Positions 35,907 through 45,200 of a stretch of DNA of 64,000 nt are shown here, piece by piece. Under the pieces are notes generated by a model, which saw only the letters and a program-made list of their open reading frames with translations, did not search any database and was not told the origin of the DNA. Made by a program: the position numbers and the translations under genes. The stretch spans positions 558,001 through 622,000 of the forward strand of contig NZ_JAATJE010000001.1 of NCBI RefSeq assembly GCF_011927695.1, read 5' to 3'. Origin of the DNA: Sphingomonas jejuensis. Lineage in GTDB: Bacteria; Pseudomonadota; Alphaproteobacteria; Sphingomonadales; Sphingomonadaceae. Positions within the stretch are counted from its first letter, which is position 1. The number at the start of each line of letters is the position of its first letter.

Positions 35907-36695
35907 GTGGACCGGCGCGATCGACACTCGGGCGAGCTGCCGTGGGGATGGTGGCTCCGCGTGCGCGGGGGCGAGATCGAGGACGAGGACGGCCGCACCT
36001 GGAGCACGGTGCGCGACGCCTTCTGGGAGGGCGAACTCGGCTTCCCTGACGTCCACTTCGCGCCGGAGCAGCACGAGCTGATGACCCGGGTCCTCACCGC
36101 CATCGACGGCCGGTGGCTCCTCGGCGACGAGCGCAGGCACGACCTGTTCGGTGGCGACATGCTGTTCTGGCGCTTCTACCAGTGCTGGCTCGGTTCGATC
36201 GGGATGCTCGACACGGCCCACAGGACGAGCTTCGGGACCGCGCCGCTGGAGGCGCCGCTTTCGCCGGAGGGCCGTTCCGTGATGCTGATGCTGCAGGCCA
36301 CCCGCGAGCCGGCATGGGAACGCATGCCGATGGCCGAGGTCGTCGAGGCGGTCGCAGCCGCGGGGCGAGGCGCAGATGGCGGCCGAGAGGCTGCGCTCAG
36401 GGAGTTCGAGCGATCCGTCGGGTTCAGGCGCCACGTCTTCGCCCGCGAGCGCGTCGGCCGCACCCACCTTGTGACCCTCACCGGCATCGCGGCGGAGGCG
36501 CGCATGCCGACGATGCGCGTCTCATGGTCGCAGGCCTTCACGGACGAGACGGGCAGGGACGACCTGTTCGCCTGGCTCGCCCGGAGGGTCGATCGCTGGG
36601 ACGACTGGGGGAGGTTGGCGCATGGCCGCGGCGCGGACGCGCTGACCCGCCATCTGCTGGGGCTCATCGTCCAGGAAGGGGGGCTTCGCGCCTGA
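35907..36695 (+). CDS. Hypothetical protein, third gene of the exonuclease block
   Basis: A 262-residue protein starting at GTG 35907, two bases after the preceding stop and behind AGAAGGGAG. It is rich in Arg, Trp and acidic residues and predicted helical from about residue 100 onward (MLMLQATREPAWERMPMAEVVEAV). No signal, membrane segment or family motif was recognised. The tight spacing indicates co-expression with the exonuclease and the preceding gene; a shared role in DNA handling or defence is only a guess. Confidence 0.6.
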   Translation: MDRRDRHSGELPWGWWLRVRGGEIEDEDGRTWSTVRDAFWEGELGFPDVHFAPEQHELMTRVLTAIDGRWLLGDERRHDLFGGDMLFWRFYQCWLGSIGMLDTAHRTSFGTAPLEAPLSPEGRSVMLMLQATREPAWERMPMAEVVEAVAAAGRGADGGREAALREFERSVGFRRHVFARERVGRTHLVTLTGIAAEARMPTMRVSWSQAFTDETGRDDLFAWLARRVDRWDDWGRLAHGRGADALTRHLLGLIVQEGGLRA

Positions 36696-36770
36696 GCGGC
36701 GCTGGACTGGAGCGTAACACCGTGGCGCAGACTATCCAGGCGGGCGGAAGCCCGCGGATCCATCCCGCGA

Positions 36771-37034
36771 TCAGTTGGGGAAGGCGTCCCGCTCGAACAG
36801 GAAGCCCGCATCGATGATCGCGTCGACGAGGTCGGGGAAGTAGCGGAACTCGACCACCAGCGCCTTTCCCATCCACGTCGCCTCGGCGTCGACGTTGGCG
36901 CGCAGCCAGGACTCGGCTCGCGGCGTCAACGGCTCGATCATGGCGAAGCTGCCTTCGTGGGTCGCCAGGAAAGCGGCGCCCGCGTCGCGAGGTGCGCAGA
37001 ACTTGAGCAGGGGGTTTTCGGATGTGTTGGTCAT
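36771..37034 (-). CDS. Small hypothetical protein
   Basis: An 87-residue acidic soluble protein (MTNTSENPLLKFCAPRDAG start; EFRYFPDLVDAIIDAGFLF near the end). No family recognised. It lies on the minus strand 48 bases downstream of the PD-(D/E)XK protein gene and is convergent with the exonuclease-led trio. Composition is normal for a real gene, and the ATG is preceded by a GGACCTGAGCC segment rather than a strong ribosome site. Confidence 0.5.
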   Translation of the reverse strand: MTNTSENPLLKFCAPRDAGAAFLATHEGSFAMIEPLTPRAESWLRANVDAEATWMGKALVVEFRYFPDLVDAIIDAGFLFERDAFPN

Positions 37035-37082
37035 GGCTCAGGTCCGATATGTGCATCTTCGAGGGGGTCGGTGGCCAGCCTT

Positions 37083-37586
37083 TCAGGTTGCGGCTGCGCC
37101 AAGCAGGTGCCACGCCTCGCGGTATAGCTCCAGCCAACCGGCCTCCAACTTGTCCATCTTCAGGTGGCCGTAGTCGGGCAGGAACCGCCGGAAGTCGCTG
37201 TCCTTTCGCTGCTGGCCCCATTTTCCCGGCTGCGAGAGCCAGGCCTGGTGCGCCTCGGCCAGCGTGGCGGCGACGATCGCGGCGGGGACGACGTAGGTGA
37301 ACGCGCCGCCCGGCTTGTGCGCGGCGAAGTCCACGAAGCAGTAGAACAGCGTGGGCGAGGTCAGCGCCTCGTGCTTCTTGCGCATGTGCCAGCCGTCATC
37401 GGCCCCGGTGCTGTTCCGGGTCTTAACCTGCACGGCGCAGAGACGGTCGCCAATCTCGTCGGTGACGACGATGTCGCAGTTGGGAACGCCTGCCGGCGCG
37501 AGCGCCGCTATGTAGCCGCGCCGGAGCAGCTCGCTCATCACGAAGTGCTCGCCGGCCGCGCCCGTCAGACTGGTGGCGCTCACCAT
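37083..37586 (-). CDS. PD-(D/E)XK nuclease-like protein (DUF4365-like fold)
   Basis: A 167-residue protein with the core of a restriction-type nuclease: an N-terminal helix AAGEHFVMSELLRRGY with the conserved Glu, then VPNCDIVVTDE supplying the Asp, then CAVQVKTRN supplying the Q/E-x-K pair. This is the layout of group-I-intron-associated and archaeal-Holliday-junction-like endonucleases. It could cut DNA, or be an inactive binding version. Its ATG lies within the end of the DUF5818 gene, so the two are coupled. Confidence 0.7.
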   Translation of the reverse strand: MVSATSLTGAAGEHFVMSELLRRGYIAALAPAGVPNCDIVVTDEIGDRLCAVQVKTRNSTGADDGWHMRKKHEALTSPTLFYCFVDFAAHKPGGAFTYVVPAAIVAATLAEAHQAWLSQPGKWGQQRKDSDFRRFLPDYGHLKMDKLEAGWLELYREAWHLLGAAAT

Positions 37587-37798
37587 CCGGATGGCTCGAT
37601 CCGGCTGACGGCCAGCACGTTGAACGCGTCCCTCGTCCCGAGGACCCGGACGTTGCGACCAACGAGCCCGCTCGCCTTCCAGCCCGCGAGGAAGCCGGTG
37701 TCGAGCCGCCACTGACCGCCTCCGTCAGGACGGAGGATGAAGCCGTGTCCGTCTCGGTCGAGCCGGCCCGTCAGCTCGTGTTGCGATCCGCGCGGCAT
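37580..37798 (-). CDS. DUF5818-family small protein
   Basis: A 72-residue beta-rich protein starting MPRGSQHELTGRLDRDGHGFILRPDGGGQWRLD, the typical beginning of DUF5818, a family common in sphingomonad chromosomes and plasmids. The fold is predicted to be a small OB-like barrel; the role is unknown. GAGGTGG lies five bases before the ATG at 37798. It overlaps the PD-(D/E)XK gene by seven bases and follows the 355-aa protein gene by 21 bases. Confidence 0.75.
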   Translation of the reverse strand: MPRGSQHELTGRLDRDGHGFILRPDGGGQWRLDTGFLAGWKASGLVGRNVRVLGTRDAFNVLAVSRIEPSGW

Positions 37799-37819
37799 GG
37801 CCGCCACCTCAGCCAAGGA

Positions 37820-38887
37820 TCAGCCGCATAGCTTGCGGCCTTCCTGGATGAGGTCGCCGATGTTGATCCTCAGCGTCGGGCCGCCCTTCGCTCCCGCCGC
37901 CCGCAGCTCGCGCATCATCTGCTGGTTTTCCGCCCATATCGGCTTGATGTCCCTGTACTGCCGCGCGGCCGCGCCGTTCACAGCGTAGAAGGTTAAGTCG
38001 GGAGCCTCGAACCAGACCGCGTCGCCGGCACAGCCGAGCCAGCCCCTGTCCACGGTCAGCGGCCAGGTGAGCCCGCGCGAGGCGAAGTCGGCCCTGGTCG
38101 CGTTCGGCGCGGGGATGGCGTTGCCGTCCTTCCACGTCGCCACCTTGTGCGTGACCTGGTTCACCAGCAGCGTCATGCCCGGTCCGGGATAGTAGAAGGC
38201 GTCGTGCAGGTTCAGGTCGGACGGGCCGCGCTCGGCCCTACCCAGCTGCCGCTCGAACGCGGCCCGGTCGAACGGGGTGCCGACGATCACGTTCTCCATG
38301 ATCCAGCGCCGGCGCTCGTCCCGCTGCTGCGTGTCGGCGACGCTGCCGCCCGAGGCCGACAGCCGGAACTGCCGCTCGGCGTGGAGCTCGGGCACGCCTG
38401 CCGCGGCCGGGTTGCCCTCCGCGCCCCACTTGGGGAAGAAGCTGACGGTCGCGTCGTAGGTCGAGGCCGGCAGCGGCTTGTCGGCCTTGGCCGTGTCCAG
38501 CACCACCTTCGTGGTCGCCGCCGTGAGCGTCACGAACTCGCTGTAGCCGACGTAGGTGTCCGTGCCCTTCTGGCCGTGCAGGTCGATGCTGGTCGAAACC
38601 TTGATCGGGGTCGGCACGTTCGTGCCGATGCTCAGCTCGACGCGGTGGGCGTCGAGCGCACGCGGCTCGATGGTCAGGAACGGCTTGGAAGGTGCGGCCG
38701 GCGTTGCCGTCGGTGCGGCCGCGGCCGGCACGTTGGTGGGCTTGGCGCCGTTCGGTGCGGCGATGCCGATCCCGAGGAACGCGGCCAGCGCGCCGAGGCC
38801 GAACTGCCAGCGCCTCGCGCCGGGGAGGTATGGGTAGACGACTCCCGCCAGCGCCGCGAGCAGGAGCAATACGAGAATGCCGATCAT
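37820..38887 (-). CDS. Membrane-anchored hypothetical protein
   Basis: A 355-residue protein starting MIGILVLLLLAALAGVVYPYL, with a second hydrophobic stretch (WQFGLGALAAFLGIGIA) before an Ala/Pro/Thr linker. The remaining 290 residues are soluble and probably exported: a beta-sandwich-like domain (about residues 70-180) and a C-terminal domain with Cys in RGWLGCAGDAVWFEAP and GRKLCG. AGAAGGAC precedes the ATG at 38887. No family recognised. It is divergent from the Argonaute operon, sharing a 90-base promoter region, but this does not prove a common role. Confidence 0.6.
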   Translation of the reverse strand: MIGILVLLLLAALAGVVYPYLPGARRWQFGLGALAAFLGIGIAAPNGAKPTNVPAAAAPTATPAAPSKPFLTIEPRALDAHRVELSIGTNVPTPIKVSTSIDLHGQKGTDTYVGYSEFVTLTAATTKVVLDTAKADKPLPASTYDATVSFFPKWGAEGNPAAAGVPELHAERQFRLSASGGSVADTQQRDERRRWIMENVIVGTPFDRAAFERQLGRAERGPSDLNLHDAFYYPGPGMTLLVNQVTHKVATWKDGNAIPAPNATRADFASRGLTWPLTVDRGWLGCAGDAVWFEAPDLTFYAVNGAAARQYRDIKPIWAENQQMMRELRAAGAKGGPTLRINIGDLIQEGRKLCG

Positions 38888-38977
38888 CCGGTTGTCCTTC
38901 TGTCCGTTATTGTCACCGTCTTCTGCCGCATTGCCAAGCCGCTTCATGGCGGCGCCGCGGTCTGCTACATTCCCGCT

Positions 38978-40327
38978 ATGTTCCAGAGCCAGCCTCAACC
39001 GAAGCGCCTCCACCAGAACGTCCTCAACGGTCACCAGGGCGAGCAGCTCGTGTCCGCCCGGGCCGCGTCGATGGGGTTCGCGTTCCATGGCCTGAACCGG
39101 CTGGAGACGGGCGTGGACGGCATGATGGAGCTGCGCGACCCGCTGACGCACGCGATGCTGGCGAAGTGGGTGGGCGTGCAGGTCAAGACGACGGTGGGCG
39201 GCAGCTACACGGGGGAGGATGAGCAGCGATTCGAATACCTTTTAGAGCCGGCTGACCTCGCATATTGGGGTCCGTCGAATATCCCGATGATCATCGTGCT
39301 GGTCCGTCTGAGCGATCACACGATGTTCTGGAAGGCGGTCAATGCGGGGCGTCTCGACGAGCCGCGCCGGCTGGACTTCGACAAGGCGGCCGACGTGTTC
39401 GACGCCAAGGCCGCCGACGCGATCGCGGCGCTGACGATCGAGAAGAACACGTTCGGAACCTACGTGCCGCCGATGCTGGCGGGCGAGCCCGCGCACCTGA
39501 ACCTGGTTCGCATGGTGCTGCCGGAGGAGATCTTCGTCGCGGAATCGCCGTTCAAGTCGGGCCGCGAGGCGGTGAAGGAGATGCTGCTGCACGACGGGCC
39601 GATGCACTTCGACTGGGTGATCCGCGATCGGACCTTCTGGTCGTTCCGCGATCCGCGCGGCACGGTGCTGGAGGAGATCGTCGACGTCGGCTCGGTCGAG
39701 GCGGTGGAGACCGAGGCCGTGGTGCTGCTCGACGACGTGGACGACCAGAACGCCGTCATCGAGCTGCTGCGCCGGAGCGTCGAGGCGCAGCTGTCCGGCG
39801 ACTGCTTCTTCGACAAGGAGACGCGCGGCCTGTGCTTCCGCGCGCCGGGGCCCGGGATGAAGCGGGAATACGTCTACCGCTCGCTCCAGAACGTGACGAG
39901 CGCCGACGTGGTGACGCTGATCGGCAAGGAGGGTCGCGACGACATCATGCGCCACCACGCCTTCGTGCCGCGCTATCAGCGGATCGGCGACGAATGGTTC
40001 ATGTCGATCACGCCCACCTTTGTCTTCACCTCGGACGGCTACCGCACCCATCCGGCGTCCAGCATCATGCTCGCCGGCAAGAAGAAGCTGGAGAAGGCGG
40101 GTGCGATCCGCGGCCAGTTCATCATGTGGCGCCATCTGCTGATCGCCTCGGCCACCGCACCGGCGCCGACCCTTCTCGACGATCCGGCCGAGGGCGTCGA
40201 CGACCGCCCGCGCATCGGGTTCGAGCCGCTGGAGCCGCTGTCGCTGCCTGTCAGCGTGCCGGAGGACGTTTGGCGAGAGGAGGACCCGGAGGAGGCGGAG
40301 CGGGTCGCTCAGGAGGGAATGATCTGA
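38978..40327 (+). CDS. SPARDA effector: DUF4365/DREN nuclease fused to APAZ domain
   Basis: A 449-residue protein. Residues 1-125 form a DUF4365 PD-(D/E)XK nuclease: Glu in NGHQGEQLVSARAA, Asp in TGVDGMMELRD and Gln-x-Lys in WVGVQVKTT. Residues about 130-449 lack enzyme motifs and fit an APAZ domain, the N-domain-like module that pairs with short Argonautes. In SPARDA systems the complex uses a small guide to sense invading plasmid or phage DNA, then this nuclease degrades DNA and RNA indiscriminately and kills or arrests the cell. The stop overlaps the Argonaute ATG by one base (TGATG). No clear ribosome site precedes the ATG at 38978. Confidence 0.78.
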   Translation: MFQSQPQPKRLHQNVLNGHQGEQLVSARAASMGFAFHGLNRLETGVDGMMELRDPLTHAMLAKWVGVQVKTTVGGSYTGEDEQRFEYLLEPADLAYWGPSNIPMIIVLVRLSDHTMFWKAVNAGRLDEPRRLDFDKAADVFDAKAADAIAALTIEKNTFGTYVPPMLAGEPAHLNLVRMVLPEEIFVAESPFKSGREAVKEMLLHDGPMHFDWVIRDRTFWSFRDPRGTVLEEIVDVGSVEAVETEAVVLLDDVDDQNAVIELLRRSVEAQLSGDCFFDKETRGLCFRAPGPGMKREYVYRSLQNVTSADVVTLIGKEGRDDIMRHHAFVPRYQRIGDEWFMSITPTFVFTSDGYRTHPASSIMLAGKKKLEKAGAIRGQFIMWRHLLIASATAPAPTLLDDPAEGVDDRPRIGFEPLEPLSLPVSVPEDVWREEDPEEAERVAQEGMI

Positions 40328-41781
40328 TGTTCACCCCGATCTACATGCCCGAGCCGAGGCTTGAGTTCGGCGACGGTGGCCTCCACATCGACCCGCGCGC
40401 GGGGCTGCTGGACTACGGCCCGCTCCAGCCGATGGTCGGCGACGTCATCCGCGTGGGCGTGATCGGGACCGGCGAGTCGATCGCCGGCTTCTCCAGGTTC
40501 CTCGAGCGGTGCCGGGAGGGCATCGGCGGCAAGCTGACGAAGGATGGCAAGCCGCACCCCCGCGCCAACCTCTTCCCGCCTTTCCCCGGGCTCCAGAACC
40601 GCAACCCGTTCCGCTGCGGCTTCACCACCGACGACACGCTGCAGCGGATGATCCCGAACGGCGACATCCGCAAGGTGACGGGCATCGCGAAGCAGAACGA
40701 CGCCGTCGGCGCGGCGGTCGAGCTCTTCGCCGACCAGACCCGCATCCTGCTGGAGGGGTCGTCCAAGCCGGACGTGATCGTGGCGGCGCTGCCGACCGAC
40801 CTGATCGCGAAGATCGTCAACGCCAAGGCCGGAGGTGGCACCGAGGATGGCGACGACGACCGCGACCCGCTCAACTTCCGCGACATGTACAAGGCGCGGG
40901 CGCTGCTGATGCACGCCCCCACGCAGGTCGCGTGGCCGACGCTGTGGGACGACCACGCGAAGATCCCCCACAAGATCCGCAAGACCATGCGCAAGGTGCA
41001 GGACCCGGCGACCCGCGCGTGGAACATGCTCAACGCGCTTTTCTACAAGGCCGGTCGGGCGCCGTGGCGGCTGCCGGTCAGGGAGGGCGAATACAAGACG
41101 ACGTTCCTGGGCATCGGCTTCTACAAGGACCTCGGCGGTCGCAACCTGATGACCAGCACCGCGCAGATGTTCGACGAGCGCGGCCGGGGCCTTATCCTGC
41201 GCGGCGGCAAGGCGCTGCACGACAAGCACGACAGGCATCCCTATCTCGAGCGCGGCGACGCCTATCAGCTCGTCGTGCGGTCGCTCGAGGAGTATCGGGC
41301 GCAGCACGGCCACCTGCCTGCGCGGCTGGTGATCATGAAGACTTCGCGCTTCGACGCGGCCGAGGCGGACGGCATGATGGCGGCGGCGACCGATGCGGGC
41401 ATCTCGTTCAGCGACCTCGTCTGGGTGTCGGAGAGCCCGCACCAGATGCTGATGCGCGAGGGCAACTACCCGGCCTTCAGGGGGACGGGCGTAGAGCTCG
41501 GCGGCGACCTGATGCTCTACACCCGCGGCAGCGTGCCGTGGTATCGCACCTACCCCGGCGCCAGGACGCCCAATCCGCTGCTGCTGCGTCCGCACAGCTG
41601 CGACTCGCCGATCGAGCAGCTGGGCGAGGAGATCCTTGGCCTGACGAAGATGAACTGGAACTCCACCCAGTTCGACCAGGCCCTGCCGATCCCGATCCGC
41701 GCCGCCCGGCAGGTGGGCAAAGTGCTGAAGCACGTCAGCGACGCGCAGATCGAGCGGTCGGACTATCGATTCTACATCTGA
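40327..41781 (+). CDS. Short prokaryotic Argonaute (MID-PIWI, catalytically inactive)
   Basis: A 484-residue protein with the size and layout of short pAgos: no N or PAZ domain, a MID domain (about residues 35-220) and a PIWI domain (about 260-484). Landmarks are FLGIGFYKD, where active Argonautes have an aspartate in place of the Gly/Phe positions, RLVIMKTSRF (the pAgo HKTSRF region), and the conserved end DYRFYI. The catalytic DEDX tetrad is not visible, so it should bind guide and target without cutting. It is co-translated with the DREN-APAZ protein, its expected partner. Confidence 0.82.
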   Translation: MFTPIYMPEPRLEFGDGGLHIDPRAGLLDYGPLQPMVGDVIRVGVIGTGESIAGFSRFLERCREGIGGKLTKDGKPHPRANLFPPFPGLQNRNPFRCGFTTDDTLQRMIPNGDIRKVTGIAKQNDAVGAAVELFADQTRILLEGSSKPDVIVAALPTDLIAKIVNAKAGGGTEDGDDDRDPLNFRDMYKARALLMHAPTQVAWPTLWDDHAKIPHKIRKTMRKVQDPATRAWNMLNALFYKAGRAPWRLPVREGEYKTTFLGIGFYKDLGGRNLMTSTAQMFDERGRGLILRGGKALHDKHDRHPYLERGDAYQLVVRSLEEYRAQHGHLPARLVIMKTSRFDAAEADGMMAAATDAGISFSDLVWVSESPHQMLMREGNYPAFRGTGVELGGDLMLYTRGSVPWYRTYPGARTPNPLLLRPHSCDSPIEQLGEEILGLTKMNWNSTQFDQALPIPIRAARQVGKVLKHVSDAQIERSDYRFYI

Positions 41782-41836
41782 GACGGCCTGTGCTGTCGTC
41801 CGGCTGCTTATCGGCCGGACGCGAAGGCCGGATTGG

Positions 41837-42253
41837 TCATGACCACCAGCTGTGGACGTGGGCACGTGCGCGATCGCCCAGGCTCGCGTTGAGGATGTCG
41901 CAGACCACCTCGGCCATCGTGCAGTCCACGCCGCATTCCTGTCCGTGGTGGGCCCAGGTGCGCTTCACGTCCCAGGTGCCGGAGTAGGTGCCCTTCTCGA
42001 CGGCGCCGATGCGCTTGAGCGCGTTGAGCAGCCTGCGGTCGTCGACCGTCATGATGACGCATGCGCCGCCATAGGCGTCGAGGCCCAGGTTGAGCCTGCG
42101 CCGTTCCTCGCGCCAGGCGTGGACCGCCTCCTCGGCGCGCATCCCCGCATAGTCGAACAGCTCGGCGAGCGCGGCGTCGTCGGCGTCCTTGCCGCCGTCG
42201 ATCGGCATGTGCGGCGCGGCCGCCAGGTCGTGACGGGGCGGCCCGGCCCTCAC
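41837..42253 (-). CDS. 138-aa protein, last gene of the DUF499/DUF1156 operon
   Basis: A 138-residue protein whose GTG start at 42253 overlaps the helicase stop by four bases (GTGA). It is mostly helical, with the segment LLNALKRIGAVEKGTYSGTW, then WAHHGQECGVDCTMAEVV, containing two closely spaced cysteines and two histidines that could bind metal. No family recognised. Overlapping coupling implies it is part of the same complex or control circuit. It converges with the Argonaute gene, 55 bases apart. Confidence 0.65.
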   Translation of the reverse strand: MRAGPPRHDLAAAPHMPIDGGKDADDAALAELFDYAGMRAEEAVHAWREERRRLNLGLDAYGGACVIMTVDDRRLLNALKRIGAVEKGTYSGTWDVKRTWAHHGQECGVDCTMAEVVCDILNASLGDRARAHVHSWWS

Positions 42254-45200
42254 GCCGCCGCCCTCGACGGCAGGGCGCCCGAGGCTGGCGCACCGCCGGG
42301 GAACGCGGGCGAGCCCGGCGTCCAGAACTCGGCCGAATCGAAGTTCTTGCCGTAGAAGTCCCGGTCCAGGGTGACGCGCACCGGCTTGGTCAGCGTGTCG
42401 GTCGACACCGTCCACTCCTTCGGGCTGAGGGTCGCCGCCTGGTATCCGGGCGGCAGCAGGTCGGCGTCACCGATGACGCGCACCAGATCCGCGAGGTCGA
42501 GCGCCGCGCGGCCGAGCGTCGGCATCTCGTCCAGGGCGGCGTCCGCGTCGTCCAGGTCGACGGCTGGCGGCGGCTGGTTGACCTGCCCGGCGACCATGGC
42601 GTCGATGTCGACGTGCGCGCCCGACAGGGCCAGTTCGGCGATGCGCTTGCTCACCGACGAGAGGATCGGCTGCAGGCCGCCGACCAGCGTCTCGAAGAGC
42701 CGGATGCGGGACGACAGCGCCTGGTAGACCTGCGTCTCGATGGTGTCGGCGTAGTGCAGGTTGACGATGCGGATGTCGTCGAACCTCTGGCCGAGGCGGT
42801 CGACGCGCCCGATGCGCTGCTCCACCCGCATCGGGTTCCAGGGCATGTCGTAGTTGATGAGCGACCCGCAGAACTGGAAGTTCAGCCCCTCGGCGGCCGC
42901 GTCGGTGCAGAGCAGGACGTCGCCCTGGCCGGCCCGGAACCGACGCTTGATGTCCGCCCGTGACACCGGCCGCCATCGGCCGTCCACGCCGCGGACTTCG
43001 CCGCCTCGGCCGGAGAAGCAGATGATCTCGCGCCCCGTCTCGCGGGCGAGCCAGTCGCGCAGCGCATCCATCGTGTCGGTGTAGCCGGTGAACACCATGG
43101 TCTGCTGGTAGCCGTCCGCCTCAAGCGTCTTCAGCTCGCGCGCTAGGGCGAGCGCCTTGCTGTCGGGTGGCAGCTGCGCGATCCGGTCGAGGAGCGATTG
43201 GATGGCGTCGGCCTCGAGCAGCTGGCGCGCCTCCCGGTCGTGCTCCGCGGCCTCGTCCGCGTCGACCTCCTGACCCTCGTCCTCCAGCCCGACGAGGTCG
43301 TCGTCGCTGTCCTTCGCCCGCTCCAGCCGGCCCCGCAGCGAGCAGGCCAGCGCGGTGAAGCTGGACGACAGTCGCTTGCGGTAGATGGTGAGGACGAAGC
43401 CGACCGCGGCGCGCGTTTTCTCGTCGGCGGTGGCGTAGGCGTCGGTGATCAGCTTCTCGGTGGCCTCGTAGAGCTCGCGCTCGGCTGGGCTCATGTCGAT
43501 GAAGCGGTCGGCGACGACGCGGGTCGCGATCCGCGCGTCCAGCTTGCCCTCGGCGCGATAGCGGCGGAGCAGTGCCCGGGTGTGGCGCGAGACGAGGGCG
43601 CTGATCGGCGTGTGGCCGAGCATGATGCGGACGGCGGCCTGACGCTCGGTGGGACCGAGTCGCCGCCGCTTGATCGAGGACTCGCCCCGGAGCGCGGCGA
43701 GCACCGTCCGCACGGCCACGCGTGAGAGCGGCGGGTTTCGGCCGCCGGCGCCCATCGCGGCGGCGCGATGCTCGGCGATCGAACCGTATTCCCGCTCTGT
43801 CGCCTGGAACAGCCGGGCGCAGGCCTCGAACGCAGATGCAGGCACGAGCGGCTCGCGAAGCGCCTGAAAGTAGCGCTCGAACTCGTCGGGCGTCCATTCG
43901 TCGGGGAGGCCAAGGAGGGCCAGCAGGTCGTAGAGCTCCAGCGCGTTGGTCTGCAGCGGCGTAGCCGTGAGCAGGACGAGGCCGCGGGTGCGGGCGCGTA
44001 GATCGCGCAGCAGCCGCATCAGCATGTTGGGCTCGGACTTCCTTCCCGTCCGCGACACCCGCGCATGATGAGCCTCGTCGACGACGACGAGATCGTATTC
44101 GTCGGCGGTGAGCAGCTCGGGCCGACGGTCGCGCCGGCGGGCCAGATGGCTCGACATGATGACGAAGGGCTCGCGCGACCAGGCTGTCCGGCTTACCGGC
44201 GTCGCAACGGTGGTCTGCGTCGCCGGGTCGTAACGGTGCATGCACTGGCCGTCGTAGAGGGGCCAGTTTAGCGCGAACTTCTCGCGCAGCTCCGCCTGCC
44301 ACTGCGGGCAGACGTTGGCGGGGGCGAGGATGATCGCCCGGCGCATGCGGCCGGCCAGCCACGACTGGCGGATGAGGAGGCCGGCCTGGATGGTCTTGCC
44401 GAGGCCGACCTCGTCGGCGACCAGCAGCCTCGGTGCGTGGTCGGGCGCGTCGCCGTACATGCGCAGGAACGCCTTCCGCTGGTGCGGCCAGGCTTCGACG
44501 GGGCTGGTCGCCTCGCCGACCCAGATCCCGCCATCAGGATTCGTGGCGGCGTTGGCGATGCTGTCCCAGACCTCGGCACGACGCTCGGCCGGGCTGACGT
44601 CCTCGACCGGCGTCGGCTCCTCGATCTCGACGTTCGGCTCCTCCGCCGTGGGTTGGTCCTCCTGCTCCTTCGCGGCGCGCTTGAGCCGCCGCGGTGCCTC
44701 GTCGTCGGGCGGCAGGAACTTGAGCAGCTCGTCGCGAACGGCCGTGGGCACGTCCACCACGATGACGCTGTCCGCCTCGTCCTGCCAATATCGGTCGAAG
44801 GCGGCGTCCTCGTCGTCGACGTATTCCGCCGCGGGTCCCCAGGAAGTGAACACGCTGATCGTCTCGCCGTTGAGCCGCCAACCCTGGTATGTCTCGTTGA
44901 GCGACCCGGTGAAGGCCAGCCGGTCGCCGGTCTTGTCCTCGACGATGCCGCACTTCTCGTGGAAGATCGTCGTGCCACCCACTGGAATGCGGGTGCCGGG
45001 CCGGCATCGGACGGCGACCTTTATGTCGAGCAGGCGGTGGCAGACGAGCCAGGCGAGCAGCTCGAGCGCCTGGCGCTCGTCTCCCTCCTTAGCGGCGGGC
45101 AGGGCCTGCCCGAGCTTGTCGGAGAGCATCTCCCCCATCGACAGGCCTTCCTCGACGGCCTTCACCTCGGCGTCGTCGAGCGTGCAGCCGACGATCAACC

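Noticed and set aside
38978-41781. SPARTA-type (TIR-APAZ) or SPARSA (SIR2-APAZ) system
   Set aside because: The effector's N-terminal domain has the PD-(D/E)XK pattern of DUF4365, not TIR or SIR2 NADase motifs.
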